A stretch of DNA of 31,056 nucleotides from Candidatus Gastranaerophilales bacterium (GCA_910587245.1 CAJULX010000021.1:1-31056), one strand, 5' to 3'. Shown: positions 6,729-14,383, counted from the stretch's first letter. Translations and numbers: made by a program. Notes: generated by a model from the sequence alone, not told the origin.

Positions 6729-9020
6729 AATTTGTTCCATACTTCTTTCTTCAGAAGCTTCTGCATCAACATTGATTCTTGGTTTTGCTTGTGTGCCTTC
6801 AAGTGTTTCTATTCTTTGTATTAATGATTTTTGTGTTTCAAAACTTGTTTCATCTTCTATGGTTGTTTTTACATCAACATTTTTGCTCTTTGCATATTCA
6901 ATAAAGCTTTTAAGCTCTTCATCTTCCATTTCTTGGAACATATCAAATAATACAAGTTCATCTGTTCCCAGACGGTTTGATGTTGCAGCTTTAAATGCTA
7001 GCAATTGTGCTTCATAAACCATATCTTGATTTATTTCCGTTCTTGCGGGTGCATTGAGATTAGGATTTGCGGCAATCATATTTTCATATGCCTTTGCTTC
7101 TGATTTTGCACTGTCAAGTTTTCTTAATAAATCACTTTCACCGCTTACCCAGCTGAAATCACCTTTGATTGCATCTTCAAGTGTTGTGCTGTACATTTCT
7201 TCGTAAAGATTAATTACGTCGACTAAATCTTGACCTGAAACATTATTGATAATTTCTTTTACCGTTTCTTCGTCAGTACCTGCTCTGTCCATTGCGGCAT
7301 GAAGAGCTTGAGCTCTTGCGGATGCAATATCAGCTCTAAGTTCCGCTTGTTTTGTATCTTCGGAAGACTCTTCCTGATCTTCTGTTGTAATACTGTCGTC
7401 TTCTTCACTTTCCTGTGAAGCCGGTTCACCAATTTCAACAAGTAAATCCGCATTACCTTCTATGTCACCCACGGGTTTGCCGTCTTCACCATATGTGAAC
7501 GAGCAGCGGTCGATTTCTTGTCCTTCGGTGTCATATTTAATTACGGCAATAGTACTGTCTTGAAGATTTGTTACCAATTCTGTACGCGTACCGTTTTCTT
7601 CATTGTATTTATAATCTATTGTACCTATTGTTTCTTTATTTGTATCATAATATTCTGCATGGAGCGGAAGACCGTTTTCGTAAGAAAGTTTTACACCGCT
7701 GCCGGCATCTTCCCCACAAGTATGTTCTATGGTTTTGCTGCTTGTAACTCCGGCTTTTGTATATGTTGTATCAATTGTCTGTCCGGCATTTTCTCCGCCA
7801 GTGTATTCTACATGTTCGGAATAGCTGCCGTCCGTATCAAAACTTTGTGTTCCGGTTCCTATTTCTATTCCGTCTTGTGAATATGTAATCGAACCTGTTT
7901 TTACTCCGCTGCTATCATATGAATATTCAGCTTCGGATGTTATACCGTCTTGCTGCACTGTGCTTATGCCGAGTTCTTTACCTTCGCTGTCGTATTTTAT
8001 TACCTGCACATTACCGCTGTCGGTCCAGCTTCTTGTTTCGGTTGTTGTGCCGTCTTCATTAGTTTTTATTGTGCTTTCCCACATTATGCTTTCGCCGTTA
8101 AATTGTCTTTTGCCTATAATATTGCCTTCGGCGTCCGTGTAGGAAGCTACTTCAATGCCGTTTTCTTCATCTATTTTTTCTCTTTCGCTTAGTTCTTGTG
8201 CATCATCAGGAATTTGCTGAGGTGCAGCGTTTACGGCAGGATCTATTTCTTCCCCTGTACCGTTTTCGCCTGCGCTTTTAGTTTCACCGCCTTCTTCTTG
8301 CTGCTGTGCGATTCCGGGCAGAGTAATTGCTTCGCCATCATGAATAACGGAATTGCGTCTGCCGCCACCATTAATGGATGCTCTAGCGCCTACTCCGTTT
8401 TCATCACCGTAGATATTGGGGTTTGCATTCATTATTTCTGTTTCTTTTTCATACCATTCTGATGAATATGGTGTAAGTTCCTGATAGTAATTTTTCATTA
8501 TATGGTCAAGGCAATCATTTGCATATTTATTACCTTCTTCTGCGGCACTGCCCCATGATTGAACATTCACCTGCAAGCTTCCGCTATTATCCTGCTTTTC
8601 ATCTTCTTCTGCAGTGTTGTTAGCCTTCGTACTGTCGTCAACTTCTTCCGGTTTGGTATCATCCGTGCTCGTAGCGTCTTTTGCTGCAATGGCTATATTT
8701 TGCACAAGTGTAGTTATATCATTAATTTGTGTTTCTGTTGGTTTTTCAATTTGGAGTACTTCTTTTAAAAATTGGTTTATTTCTTCATTGGTGATTTCAT
8801 CATCTGAACCATCAATGTTTATAGATTCTATAATATATTGCGTTTCATCTTTATCAAGCCCGTCATCAAGTGTTATTTTCTTATCATTTCCTACACTTAC
8901 AGCTTCAAGGTTTTTTGCGGTTGATATGTGAAGTATGTCTTCAACTCCGCTAAGATTGAAGTCATCAGGTAATTTTGTGAAATCTATTCCACTGATGTTG
9001 ATACCGCCATTGTTGCTCAT
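6138..9020 (-). CDS. LysM protein with YD/MORN-like repeats and four annexin-like repeats, 960 aa
   Basis: A multidomain protein of unknown role. Residues 1-100 contain acidic EF-hand-like helix-loop-helix segments (such as NIDGSDDEITNEE). Residues about 150-238 are an extended LysM-like domain with the marker EIMNANPNIYG and a closing LPG motif. Residues 285-520 are beta-hairpin repeats of the YD/MORN-2 kind (YDSEGKELG, YDTEGQEID). Residues 556-955 hold two copies of a 203-residue unit, and each copy has two annexin-like repeats. Gly-Thr-Asp-Glu occurs at about 581, 684, 784 and 887. In repeats 1 and 3 an Asp lies exactly 40 residues after the Gly, where type II annexin calcium sites have their acidic ligand. 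There is no signal peptide or anchor. An AAAGGAG site precedes the ATG, and a 119-aa gene lies 23 bp upstream. The annexin call is by eye. Confidence 0.85.
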   Translation of the reverse strand: MSNNGGINISGIDFTKLPDDFNLSGVEDILHISTAKNLEAVSVGNDKKITLDDGLDKDETQYIIESINIDGSDDEITNEEINQFLKEVLQIEKPTETQINDITTLVQNIAIAAKDATSTDDTKPEEVDDSTKANNTAEEDEKQDNSGSLQVNVQSWGSAAEEGNKYANDCLDHIMKNYYQELTPYSSEWYEKETEIMNANPNIYGDENGVGARASINGGGRRNSVIHDGEAITLPGIAQQQEEGGETKSAGENGTGEEIDPAVNAAPQQIPDDAQELSEREKIDEENGIEVASYTDAEGNIIGKRQFNGESIMWESTIKTNEDGTTTETRSWTDSGNVQVIKYDSEGKELGISTVQQDGITSEAEYSYDSSGVKTGSITYSQDGIEIGTGTQSFDTDGSYSEHVEYTGGENAGQTIDTTYTKAGVTSSKTIEHTCGEDAGSGVKLSYENGLPLHAEYYDTNKETIGTIDYKYNEENGTRTELVTNLQDSTIAVIKYDTEGQEIDRCSFTYGEDGKPVGDIEGNADLLVEIGEPASQESEEDDSITTEDQEESSEDTKQAELRADIASARAQALHAAMDRAGTDEETVKEIINNVSGQDLVDVINLYEEMYSTTLEDAIKGDFSWVSGESDLLRKLDSAKSEAKAYENMIAANPNLNAPARTEINQDMVYEAQLLAFKAATSNRLGTDELVLFDMFQEMEDEELKSFIEYAKSKNVDVKTTIEDETSFETQKSLIQRIETLEGTQAKPRINVDAEASEERSMEQIRADIATTKAQALHAAMDRAGTDEETVKDIINNTTGQDLVDIINEYERLFGTTLEDAIKGDFSWVSGESDLLRKLDSAKSEAKAYENMIAANPDLNTPARTTVTLEDLHEAQLQAFKAATTNRLGTDEKIVYQMLQNGSMTDADIIALDKALKEEGSSLENVIWGEFNNFGSVHATLLRKLEKLGLIDKSDASETAS
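6729..7337 (-). repeat. N-terminal copy of the 203-residue annexin-like duplication
   Basis: This is the first copy of the 609-bp unit, beginning at RADIASARAQALHAAMDR (residue 562). Each copy contains two annexin-like repeats, one of the AMDRAGTDEETVK type and one of the NRLGTDE type. Confidence 0.85.
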
Positions 9021-9043
9021 TTTGCACTCCTTTATGTTTTTAC

Positions 9044-9403
9044 TTATTGATTTCTTTTTTCAAGCAGTTCATTGACAAATTCATTTACCTGCTTTTTTAA
9101 TTCTTCTTCATTTGGTTTGTTTTGATTTTGCTTGCTGTCATCCTTGCTTTCCGTAGAGTTTACTTCGTCTGTTTTATCTTTATTTTCAAAATCAAAATTT
9201 GAAGTGTTAAAATCGCCCGTATCATCAATCAGCGCTGAAGCATCTACAAAATCATCTTCATCGCTTTTTGGTATACTGTTAATTCCTTGTGATTCGGATT
9301 GTCCGGGTGCAGCTTTTTCATCCGCTTTGGGCGAGTTTATTTGCTCTGTTTGTCCTAGACCTTGTTTAAAATGCAGATTATCAAACGGATTTATGCGATC
9401 CAT
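9044..9403 (-). CDS. small acidic disordered protein, 119 aa
   Basis: I do not recognise this protein. It is very rich in Asp, Glu, Ser, Asn and Gln and is probably disordered, except for a short amphipathic helix at the C-terminus (EEELKKQVNEFVNELLEK). There is no signal peptide or membrane segment. An AAGGG site lies about 8 bases before the ATG. The 960-aa gene starts 23 bp further on without a terminator between them, so the two form one operon. The position, size and acidic composition could suit a chaperone or accessory factor for the large partner, but nothing in the sequence proves this. The N-terminal NLHFKQG recalls the Phe-centred motif of other hypotheticals here. Confidence 0.75.
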   Translation of the reverse strand: MDRINPFDNLHFKQGLGQTEQINSPKADEKAAPGQSESQGINSIPKSDEDDFVDASALIDDTGDFNTSNFDFENKDKTDEVNSTESKDDSKQNQNKPNEEELKKQVNEFVNELLEKRNQ

Positions 9404-9481
9404 GTATAGTTTTCCCTTATTGTTTCCACAATTGAAATATCGGTATTTTTTCTTTTAATCTTAAATAATTTTTACTTTTTG

Positions 9482-9498
9482 GTTACAAATGTTTACAA
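9482..9498 (-). promoter_or_regulatory. TTGTAA direct-repeat motif, unit 2
   Basis: The minus strand reads TTGTAAACATTTGTAAC, two TTGTAA hexamers 10 bp apart, 79 bases upstream of the 119-aa start. It differs from the unit 3 copy at one base out of 17. Confidence 0.6.
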
Positions 9499-9513
9499 TC
9501 AAAATGCAATTAA

Positions 9514-9545
9514 AAACAGGGTACCGTTTAATTGATACCCTGTTT
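9514..9545 (-). terminator. rho-independent terminator of the 387-aa/1133-aa unit
   Basis: Arms AAACAGGGTA and TACCCTGTTT pair perfectly around a 12-base loop, 19 bases past the stop codon. The AAACAGGG core is the same as in the terminator at 6084-6112. Confidence 0.85.
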
Positions 9546-9563
9546 ATTTATTGTTTTTAGATT

Positions 9564-12500
9564 TTATGCTTTGAATTTATTAAAGAAGTTATCTTCAATT
9601 TTTACGGATGCTACCTGAATTTGTCCTTGTCCCATATTTTCATTTGAGGTGTTGTCGCCGATATTTGTACCGGAGTTGCCACCTCTGTTGTCATCATCAG
9701 TGTCACTATCGGTGTCACTATCGGAGTCAGTGTCAGTGTCACTATCTGAGTCCGTATCAGTGTCGGAGTCTGTATCGGTATCTGTATCTGTATCAGTGTC
9801 GGAATCCGTATCAGTGTCACTATCAGTGTCGGTATCTGAGTCGGAATCCAGGTCTGTATCTGTATCAGTGTCGGTATCTGAGTCGGAGTCAGTGTCGGAT
9901 ACACTATCGGATTCTGTAGTTACATTTGTACTTGAACCGCCATCAGTCAATCCAGGTGGAGTATCGCATCCGTCATCATCAGTGTCAGTGTCGGTATCGG
10001 TATCGGAGTCGATGTCTGTATCCGTGTCACTATCAGTATCTGTATCTGTATCTGAGTCAGAGTCTAAATCAGTATCTGTGTCGGTATCGGTATCAGAGTC
10101 CAAATCGGTATCCGTATCAGTGTCTGAATCTGAGTCTGAATCACCCGGAAGGTCGGTATCCTCATTACCGGGTCTGTTGTCATCATCAGTATCTGTGTCG
10201 GTATCGGTGTCGGTATCTACGTCTGTATCCGTATCCGTATCAGTATCCACGTCTGTATCAGTATCCACGTCTGTATCTGTGTCGGTATCCACGTCTGTAT
10301 CCGTATCAGAGTCAATGTCCGTGTCGGTGTCCGTATCTACATCGGTGTCGGTATCCGTATCCACGTCTGTATCCGTATCAGAGTCAATGTCCGTGTCGGT
10401 GTCCGTATCTACATCGGTGTCGGTATCCGTATCCACGTCTGTATCCGTATCAGAGTCAATGTCTGTGTCTGTATCCGTATCTATGTCCGTGTCTGTATCT
10501 GAGTCGGTGTCGCTGTCCACCTTGTCTTCTGCCGGCGGATCTTCTTTCTTTTTATTATTTTGTTGAACAGCTTTGGCAGTACCCATTCTTACGTATGTTT
10601 CGCTGGTTTTTAATTCTACTGTGCTGCCGTCTTCATTTTTGAATTTAATATTTCCTGCTTCATCGTAGAATTTAACATCTTTTGCAGTATCAAGATTTAC
10701 ATTTCCATACTGTTCGAGGAAGTTTTCAAGTGTTCCGTCCGTATCTGAACCTTCAACTTTGCCGTATTGCGCAACAAGTTCATTACGAACTTTTGCCGCT
10801 GCATCTTCTTGTGACATGCCCTCTGCTTTATAGCTTTCAATCGAGTCATTAATTGAAACGTATTCTTCGCCGTTTGCTTTTGCAGCCTCAGCTAATGCTT
10901 TTTCATCAATTTCATATGCACCGAATAATTCAAGCTTGCCGTTAATTTCCTGTGTTGCTGCAAATATTTCAGGGTTATCCTTAACGTTATTCAACATATA
11001 TGCATCAGCCAGTGCTTGTGAAGCTTGGTCGTTAATATTGAATGAATTTGGCATTTGAAGCGTATCACCAGGGTGAAGCATTATGTCTGCTCTGGAATTT
11101 GCGTCTGCATTTTCGCTTCTTGCGCCCTCAAGAATACCTTCAGCATTAACAGTTCCGTAAATTTCAGGGTTTGCATTCATAATTTCGGTTACTTTTGCAT
11201 CCCATTCTTCGCTGCCTTGTTTTAAATCGGGGTAATTTTTATTGATTAAAGCATATAATCCGTCACCGCTTTTTACGGTTACTTCTTTATCACCCTTTAG
11301 CGCCTCGCCTGTTCTTGGATCGTATGAATATTTCAAGATATCATCAAGCTTGGTAACAGCGTTTTTATCGGGATTTTCAGGGTCGATTGTTTCTGCAAGA
11401 GGAATTTCACTCAGCGCTTCGCCGTTTTCAGGTGACATTACGGAAAGCTGTAAAATTTCTTTTCCTGTTGTATAATTGTATTTTCCATTTTCATATTTAA
11501 TACTGTTTACAAGAACGTTATCCGGAAGATTTAATTTTTCAATATCATCTGCCGTTAATTGATTCAACAATACTTGAGCTCTTTCATTGTCGTTTAAGCT
11601 GTTGGCTTCAAGTTCGCCGTCATTATCAGTCCAGTATTCAAATAAATCAGCATTGGCGGGATCATTTGCAACCTGGAATAAAATTGCATTAAATGCATCT
11701 TTGTCTTTAATATTTCCTTTAGAATCAAGTTCAAGACCATATTCTGAAGCGATTGCATTTTGAACGCTTGTATGTTTACCACTCATTGCTTCATCAAGTT
11801 TTGCTTCAAAGTTTTCAATAGCATCTTTGTCTTCTAATACTGTAACATTTTCTTTTATATTATCGGGTAATTTATCCGCAAATTCTTTTGGAACACCGCC
11901 AAGCTCTGTATTGAATTTTTGTACGGCTGCACTTAAAGCTGCGTCATATTCTTCTTGGGTTAAGATTTCTACACTCTTGTTTTCAGTAGAGAATTGAGCT
12001 TGTTCAACTTTTGTATCTGCGATTCTGCTGCTTCCTCCGGGTGTCGGAAGTTTTACCTCGGGAACAACGATATCAAGCGCTTCAGGCTCTTTGCCATTTT
12101 CAGGAACCTTGATAAGGTTTAAATCCTTGATTGCATCATATTTATTAGACAAGTCATCTAAACTTGTAATTTGTTCTCCGCCTGTTTTACCTTCGTTGTA
12201 AGCTTCAACAAGGCGTGCTTCAAGGGCTTTATTGTTTTGAAGATATTCATCAATTATGTTATGCGCATATGTGTCTTCAATTGTCTCAAATTGGAAAGTC
12301 GGGCTGCCTGTTTTTTTATCTTCCGTTACTTTACCGTTTTCATCTCTGTATACAAGATTTCCTTCTTCATCCTGTTCATAGAACTGAGGGAAATTTTTAA
12401 CATCAAAAACAGTTTCAAAATCAAAGGCATTTTTAATTAAATCTTCAACGGTTGTTTTTTGCGGACCTGTTTTATCTTTGTCAAAAACAACACTTTGAGA

Positions 12501-12965
12501 TGCGCTATCTTCTTTTGGTGCAAGCGTTGTTGTTTTTGCATCTGTTGTGTAAATATCTGTTACGGCTTTGTAATTTTCGTTTACTGAAGTTGTTTTGTTT
12601 CCTTCTTTATAAGTATTTACAATATTTGTGAGAACAGTCTGCATATTCTGTGTAGCTTCTTCAAGCTTGCCTTCATCAACACCTCGTTTAGTTAGAAATT
12701 GTCTAATTTCTTCATCTTCAATATTGAAATCGTCCAGTCCTGTTATGCCGTTAGTTTCAAATTGCATCATTATGAGTTCAGCTTCATCTTGGGTTATTTT
12801 TCCATCTTGGAATGCCTTTAACATATCATCATTGTCGCCTGTACCACTAAAAGAGTTGCCCAGTTCTTTTATAGCTTTTTTTGTTTCATTGTTTTCGGGA
12901 ATTGATTTTCCGTTATCAAATTCCCAGTTTCCTGTAATTTTAATGTTGAAATCGTTGTTGCTCAT
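9564..12965 (-). CDS. LysM protein with long aspartate-rich dipeptide repeat, 1133 aa
   Basis: A large acidic protein of unknown role. Residues about 40-95 contain EF-hand-like acidic segments (AFQDGKITQDEAE, NIEDEEIRQFL) matching the N-termini of the 387- and 960-aa proteins. Residues 558-640 form a LysM-like domain (VTVKSGDGLYAL, EIMNANPEIYG, HPGDTLQMP). Residues about 813-1092 are an alternating Asp-x repeat, where x is Thr, Ser, Val, Ile or Leu, interrupted twice by short Gly/Pro-containing spacers. The repeat recalls the serine-aspartate stalks of Gram-positive surface proteins and would bind divalent cations. No signal peptide, LPXTG or other anchor is visible; the protein ends in a short hydrophobic/basic tail (FFNKFKA). 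AAGGAG lies 6 bases before the ATG, and the gene follows the 387-aa gene after 39 bp. Confidence 0.88.
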   Translation of the reverse strand: MSNNDFNIKITGNWEFDNGKSIPENNETKKAIKELGNSFSGTGDNDDMLKAFQDGKITQDEAELIMMQFETNGITGLDDFNIEDEEIRQFLTKRGVDEGKLEEATQNMQTVLTNIVNTYKEGNKTTSVNENYKAVTDIYTTDAKTTTLAPKEDSASQSVVFDKDKTGPQKTTVEDLIKNAFDFETVFDVKNFPQFYEQDEEGNLVYRDENGKVTEDKKTGSPTFQFETIEDTYAHNIIDEYLQNNKALEARLVEAYNEGKTGGEQITSLDDLSNKYDAIKDLNLIKVPENGKEPEALDIVVPEVKLPTPGGSSRIADTKVEQAQFSTENKSVEILTQEEYDAALSAAVQKFNTELGGVPKEFADKLPDNIKENVTVLEDKDAIENFEAKLDEAMSGKHTSVQNAIASEYGLELDSKGNIKDKDAFNAILFQVANDPANADLFEYWTDNDGELEANSLNDNERAQVLLNQLTADDIEKLNLPDNVLVNSIKYENGKYNYTTGKEILQLSVMSPENGEALSEIPLAETIDPENPDKNAVTKLDDILKYSYDPRTGEALKGDKEVTVKSGDGLYALINKNYPDLKQGSEEWDAKVTEIMNANPEIYGTVNAEGILEGARSENADANSRADIMLHPGDTLQMPNSFNINDQASQALADAYMLNNVKDNPEIFAATQEINGKLELFGAYEIDEKALAEAAKANGEEYVSINDSIESYKAEGMSQEDAAAKVRNELVAQYGKVEGSDTDGTLENFLEQYGNVNLDTAKDVKFYDEAGNIKFKNEDGSTVELKTSETYVRMGTAKAVQQNNKKKEDPPAEDKVDSDTDSDTDTDIDTDTDTDIDSDTDTDVDTDTDTDVDTDTDTDIDSDTDTDVDTDTDTDVDTDTDTDIDSDTDTDVDTDTDTDVDTDTDVDTDTDTDTDVDTDTDTDTDTDDDNRPGNEDTDLPGDSDSDSDTDTDTDLDSDTDTDTDTDLDSDSDTDTDTDSDTDTDIDSDTDTDTDTDDDGCDTPPGLTDGGSSTNVTTESDSVSDTDSDSDTDTDTDTDLDSDSDTDTDSDTDTDSDTDTDTDTDTDSDTDTDSDSDTDTDSDSDTDSDTDDDNRGGNSGTNIGDNTSNENMGQGQIQVASVKIEDNFFNKFKA
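9686..10521 (-). repeat. Asp-Ser/Thr/Val/Ile dipeptide-repeat coding region
   Basis: About 280 codons alternate Asp with Ser, Thr, Val, Ile or Leu. Synonymous codons vary widely, so most of the array is not a fresh expansion. The exception is the exact 72-bp tandem at 10287-10430. Confidence 0.95.
10287..10462 (-). repeat. 72-bp (24-codon) tandem repeat
   Basis: 10287-10358 and 10359-10430 are identical. A third copy from 10431 is identical for its first 32 bases and then diverges. The unit is 24 codons, so copy-number change would keep the frame. Confidence 0.9.
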
Positions 12966-13004
12966 TTTTGCTCCTTTTGATTATTTTAATGTTTCTATAT
13001 TATT

Positions 13005-14168
13005 CTACTTTTCATATACTTCTTTTGTTATTTCGCCGCCCATATCATCGTAATATTTTTCTGTTCCGTTTTGTATTGAGCCGTCTGCATTATAAACTGC
13101 CAGAATAGATTTGCCGTTTTCTTTATATATTCTTGCCTGATAACTTCCATCACTATTATACACTTTTTCTGTTACAGGGTATGGAGTATCGGAACCGTCT
13201 TTGTATTTGTAAGTATTTTCTACGCTTTTGAAACCGTCTTCGGTATAAACAAATGTTGTTCCTTCTTTAACTTTACCGTTTTCATCAAATATTGACTGCG
13301 TCTCTGTTTTCTTTGCGCCATTGTCATAATATTCGTACTCTGTTGCATCGAGCAAGTTTCCGTTTGCATCGCGGTGCTCTGTTTTTGTTTCAAGATTATT
13401 ATCATTTCTGTAGATTGTATCTGTTGTACCGTCTTCCCTTGTTATAACTTCTCCTGCGGGTTTAGTATCGGTATTTTCGTCAGTATTATCTTCTTCGGAA
13501 TCATTTTTAATTTCTTCATCTTCTTCTGTTTTTTCTGTTTTTGGTGTGCTTATTCCGGGAAGTAATATTTCATCATTTTCATGCAGAGCCGCATTTTGTC
13601 TGCCTTCGCCGCCAACAGATTTTCTTGCGCCTGTAACGTTGCCTTCGCTATCAACCGTGCCGTAGATTTGCGGATTTGCATTCATGATTTCAAGCATTTT
13701 ATCTTGCCATTCTTGGGTATCCGGTTTTAAATCAGGATAGTTATTTGCCATAATACGGCTTAAGCAGTCATTTGCGTATTTGTTTCCGTCTGTTGCCTGA
13801 CTGCCCCATTTTTGAACCGTAACTTTTTTATCTTCGGTTTTATTTTCGTTGTTTTCTTCAGTATTTGTTTTCTTTGCTTCTTCGATAATGTTTTCCACTA
13901 AAAATTTTATTTCGCTTTCTTTTCCTTCTAATCCTTTATTGCTTGCGAAAGCGTTAATTTCATCATCATCAATGATAAGATTTTCATCCGTATTAAGTTC
14001 CGCTATTAAATTTTCAGCTTCCTGTTTGCTGATACTGTCTTCAATATCTATATTTGCCTGCTTTAATGTGTTGGATGTTTTTGCAGTGATTTTATCTAAA
14101 TCAATATCTACCTTAAAAGTATCAGGCTGATTGCTAAAATTAATTCCTGTAATATCGAATCCGCTCAT
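13005..14168 (-). CDS. LysM protein with YD/MORN-like repeats, 387 aa
   Basis: This is the smallest of the three related LysM proteins and the first gene of its operon. Residues 1-30 (ITGINFSNQPDTF) match the N-terminus of the 960-aa protein (ISGIDFTKLPDDF). Residues 59-70 (NTDENLIIDDDE) fit an EF-hand calcium loop, with ligands at positions 1, 3, 5, 9 and 12 and Ile at 8; Gly at 6 is replaced by Leu. Residues about 115-205 are the extended LysM-like domain (EIMNANPQIYG, LLPGIS). Residues 235-387 are beta-hairpin repeats (EYYDNGAKK, VYNSDGSYQ, VYNADGSIQ) similar to YD or MORN-2 repeats. There is no signal peptide. AAAGGAAGGG lies upstream of the ATG. It looks like the 960-aa protein without its annexin-like C-terminus. 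Confidence 0.87.
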   Translation of the reverse strand: MSGFDITGINFSNQPDTFKVDIDLDKITAKTSNTLKQANIDIEDSISKQEAENLIAELNTDENLIIDDDEINAFASNKGLEGKESEIKFLVENIIEEAKKTNTEENNENKTEDKKVTVQKWGSQATDGNKYANDCLSRIMANNYPDLKPDTQEWQDKMLEIMNANPQIYGTVDSEGNVTGARKSVGGEGRQNAALHENDEILLPGISTPKTEKTEEDEEIKNDSEEDNTDENTDTKPAGEVITREDGTTDTIYRNDNNLETKTEHRDANGNLLDATEYEYYDNGAKKTETQSIFDENGKVKEGTTFVYTEDGFKSVENTYKYKDGSDTPYPVTEKVYNSDGSYQARIYKENGKSILAVYNADGSIQNGTEKYYDDMGGEITKEVYEK

Positions 14169-14300
14169 AATGAGTAGCCCTTCCTTTAATTGCTTTGTTA
14201 GAATTTATGTGGTTTTTATATTAAACCTTTCAATTCTTCTCTTTGTATAATTAGTTTATCGTTTTTAATGTTCCACATCTTGAGAAAAAATATAATTTTT

Positions 14301-14317
14301 TTTACAAATATTTACAA
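14301..14317 (-). promoter_or_regulatory. TTGTAA direct-repeat motif, unit 1
   Basis: The minus strand reads TTGTAAATATTTGTAAA, again two TTGTAA hexamers 10 bp apart, 133 bases upstream of the 387-aa start. Here the first hexamer is also spaced 17 bases from a TATATT (14294-14289), so in this copy it could itself be a -35 element. Confidence 0.55.
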
Positions 14318-14356
14318 AGCGTAATGTTTAAAAATTTACCGCGTTAAAAATATTTC

Positions 14357-14383
14357 TTGTTTTATCTTTAATTTTGTTATACA
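14357..14383 (+). promoter_or_regulatory. possible promoter of the aldolase gene
   Basis: TTGTTT at 14357-14362 and TATACA at 14378-14383 are separated by 15 bases, 42 bases before the ATG. The spacing is short, and TCTTGT at 14355 with a 17-base spacer is an alternative -35. Confidence 0.35.

Noticed and set aside
9686..10521. CRISPR or satellite array
   Set aside because: The short repeats are in-frame dipeptide codons inside one open reading frame, with no spacer structure.
9649..10566. Long plus-strand open frame encoding alternating Ser-Val dipeptides
   Set aside because: It is the mirror of the Asp-x repeat: any (GAY)(ACN/TCN/GTN/ATN) array keeps the opposite strand open. It lacks a ribosome-binding site and lies wholly inside the 1133-aa gene.
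9926..10642. Plus-strand frame rich in Arg, Tyr, Cys and Pro
   Set aside because: Another shadow of the Asp-repeat region; composition follows from the repeat codons and no start signal is present.
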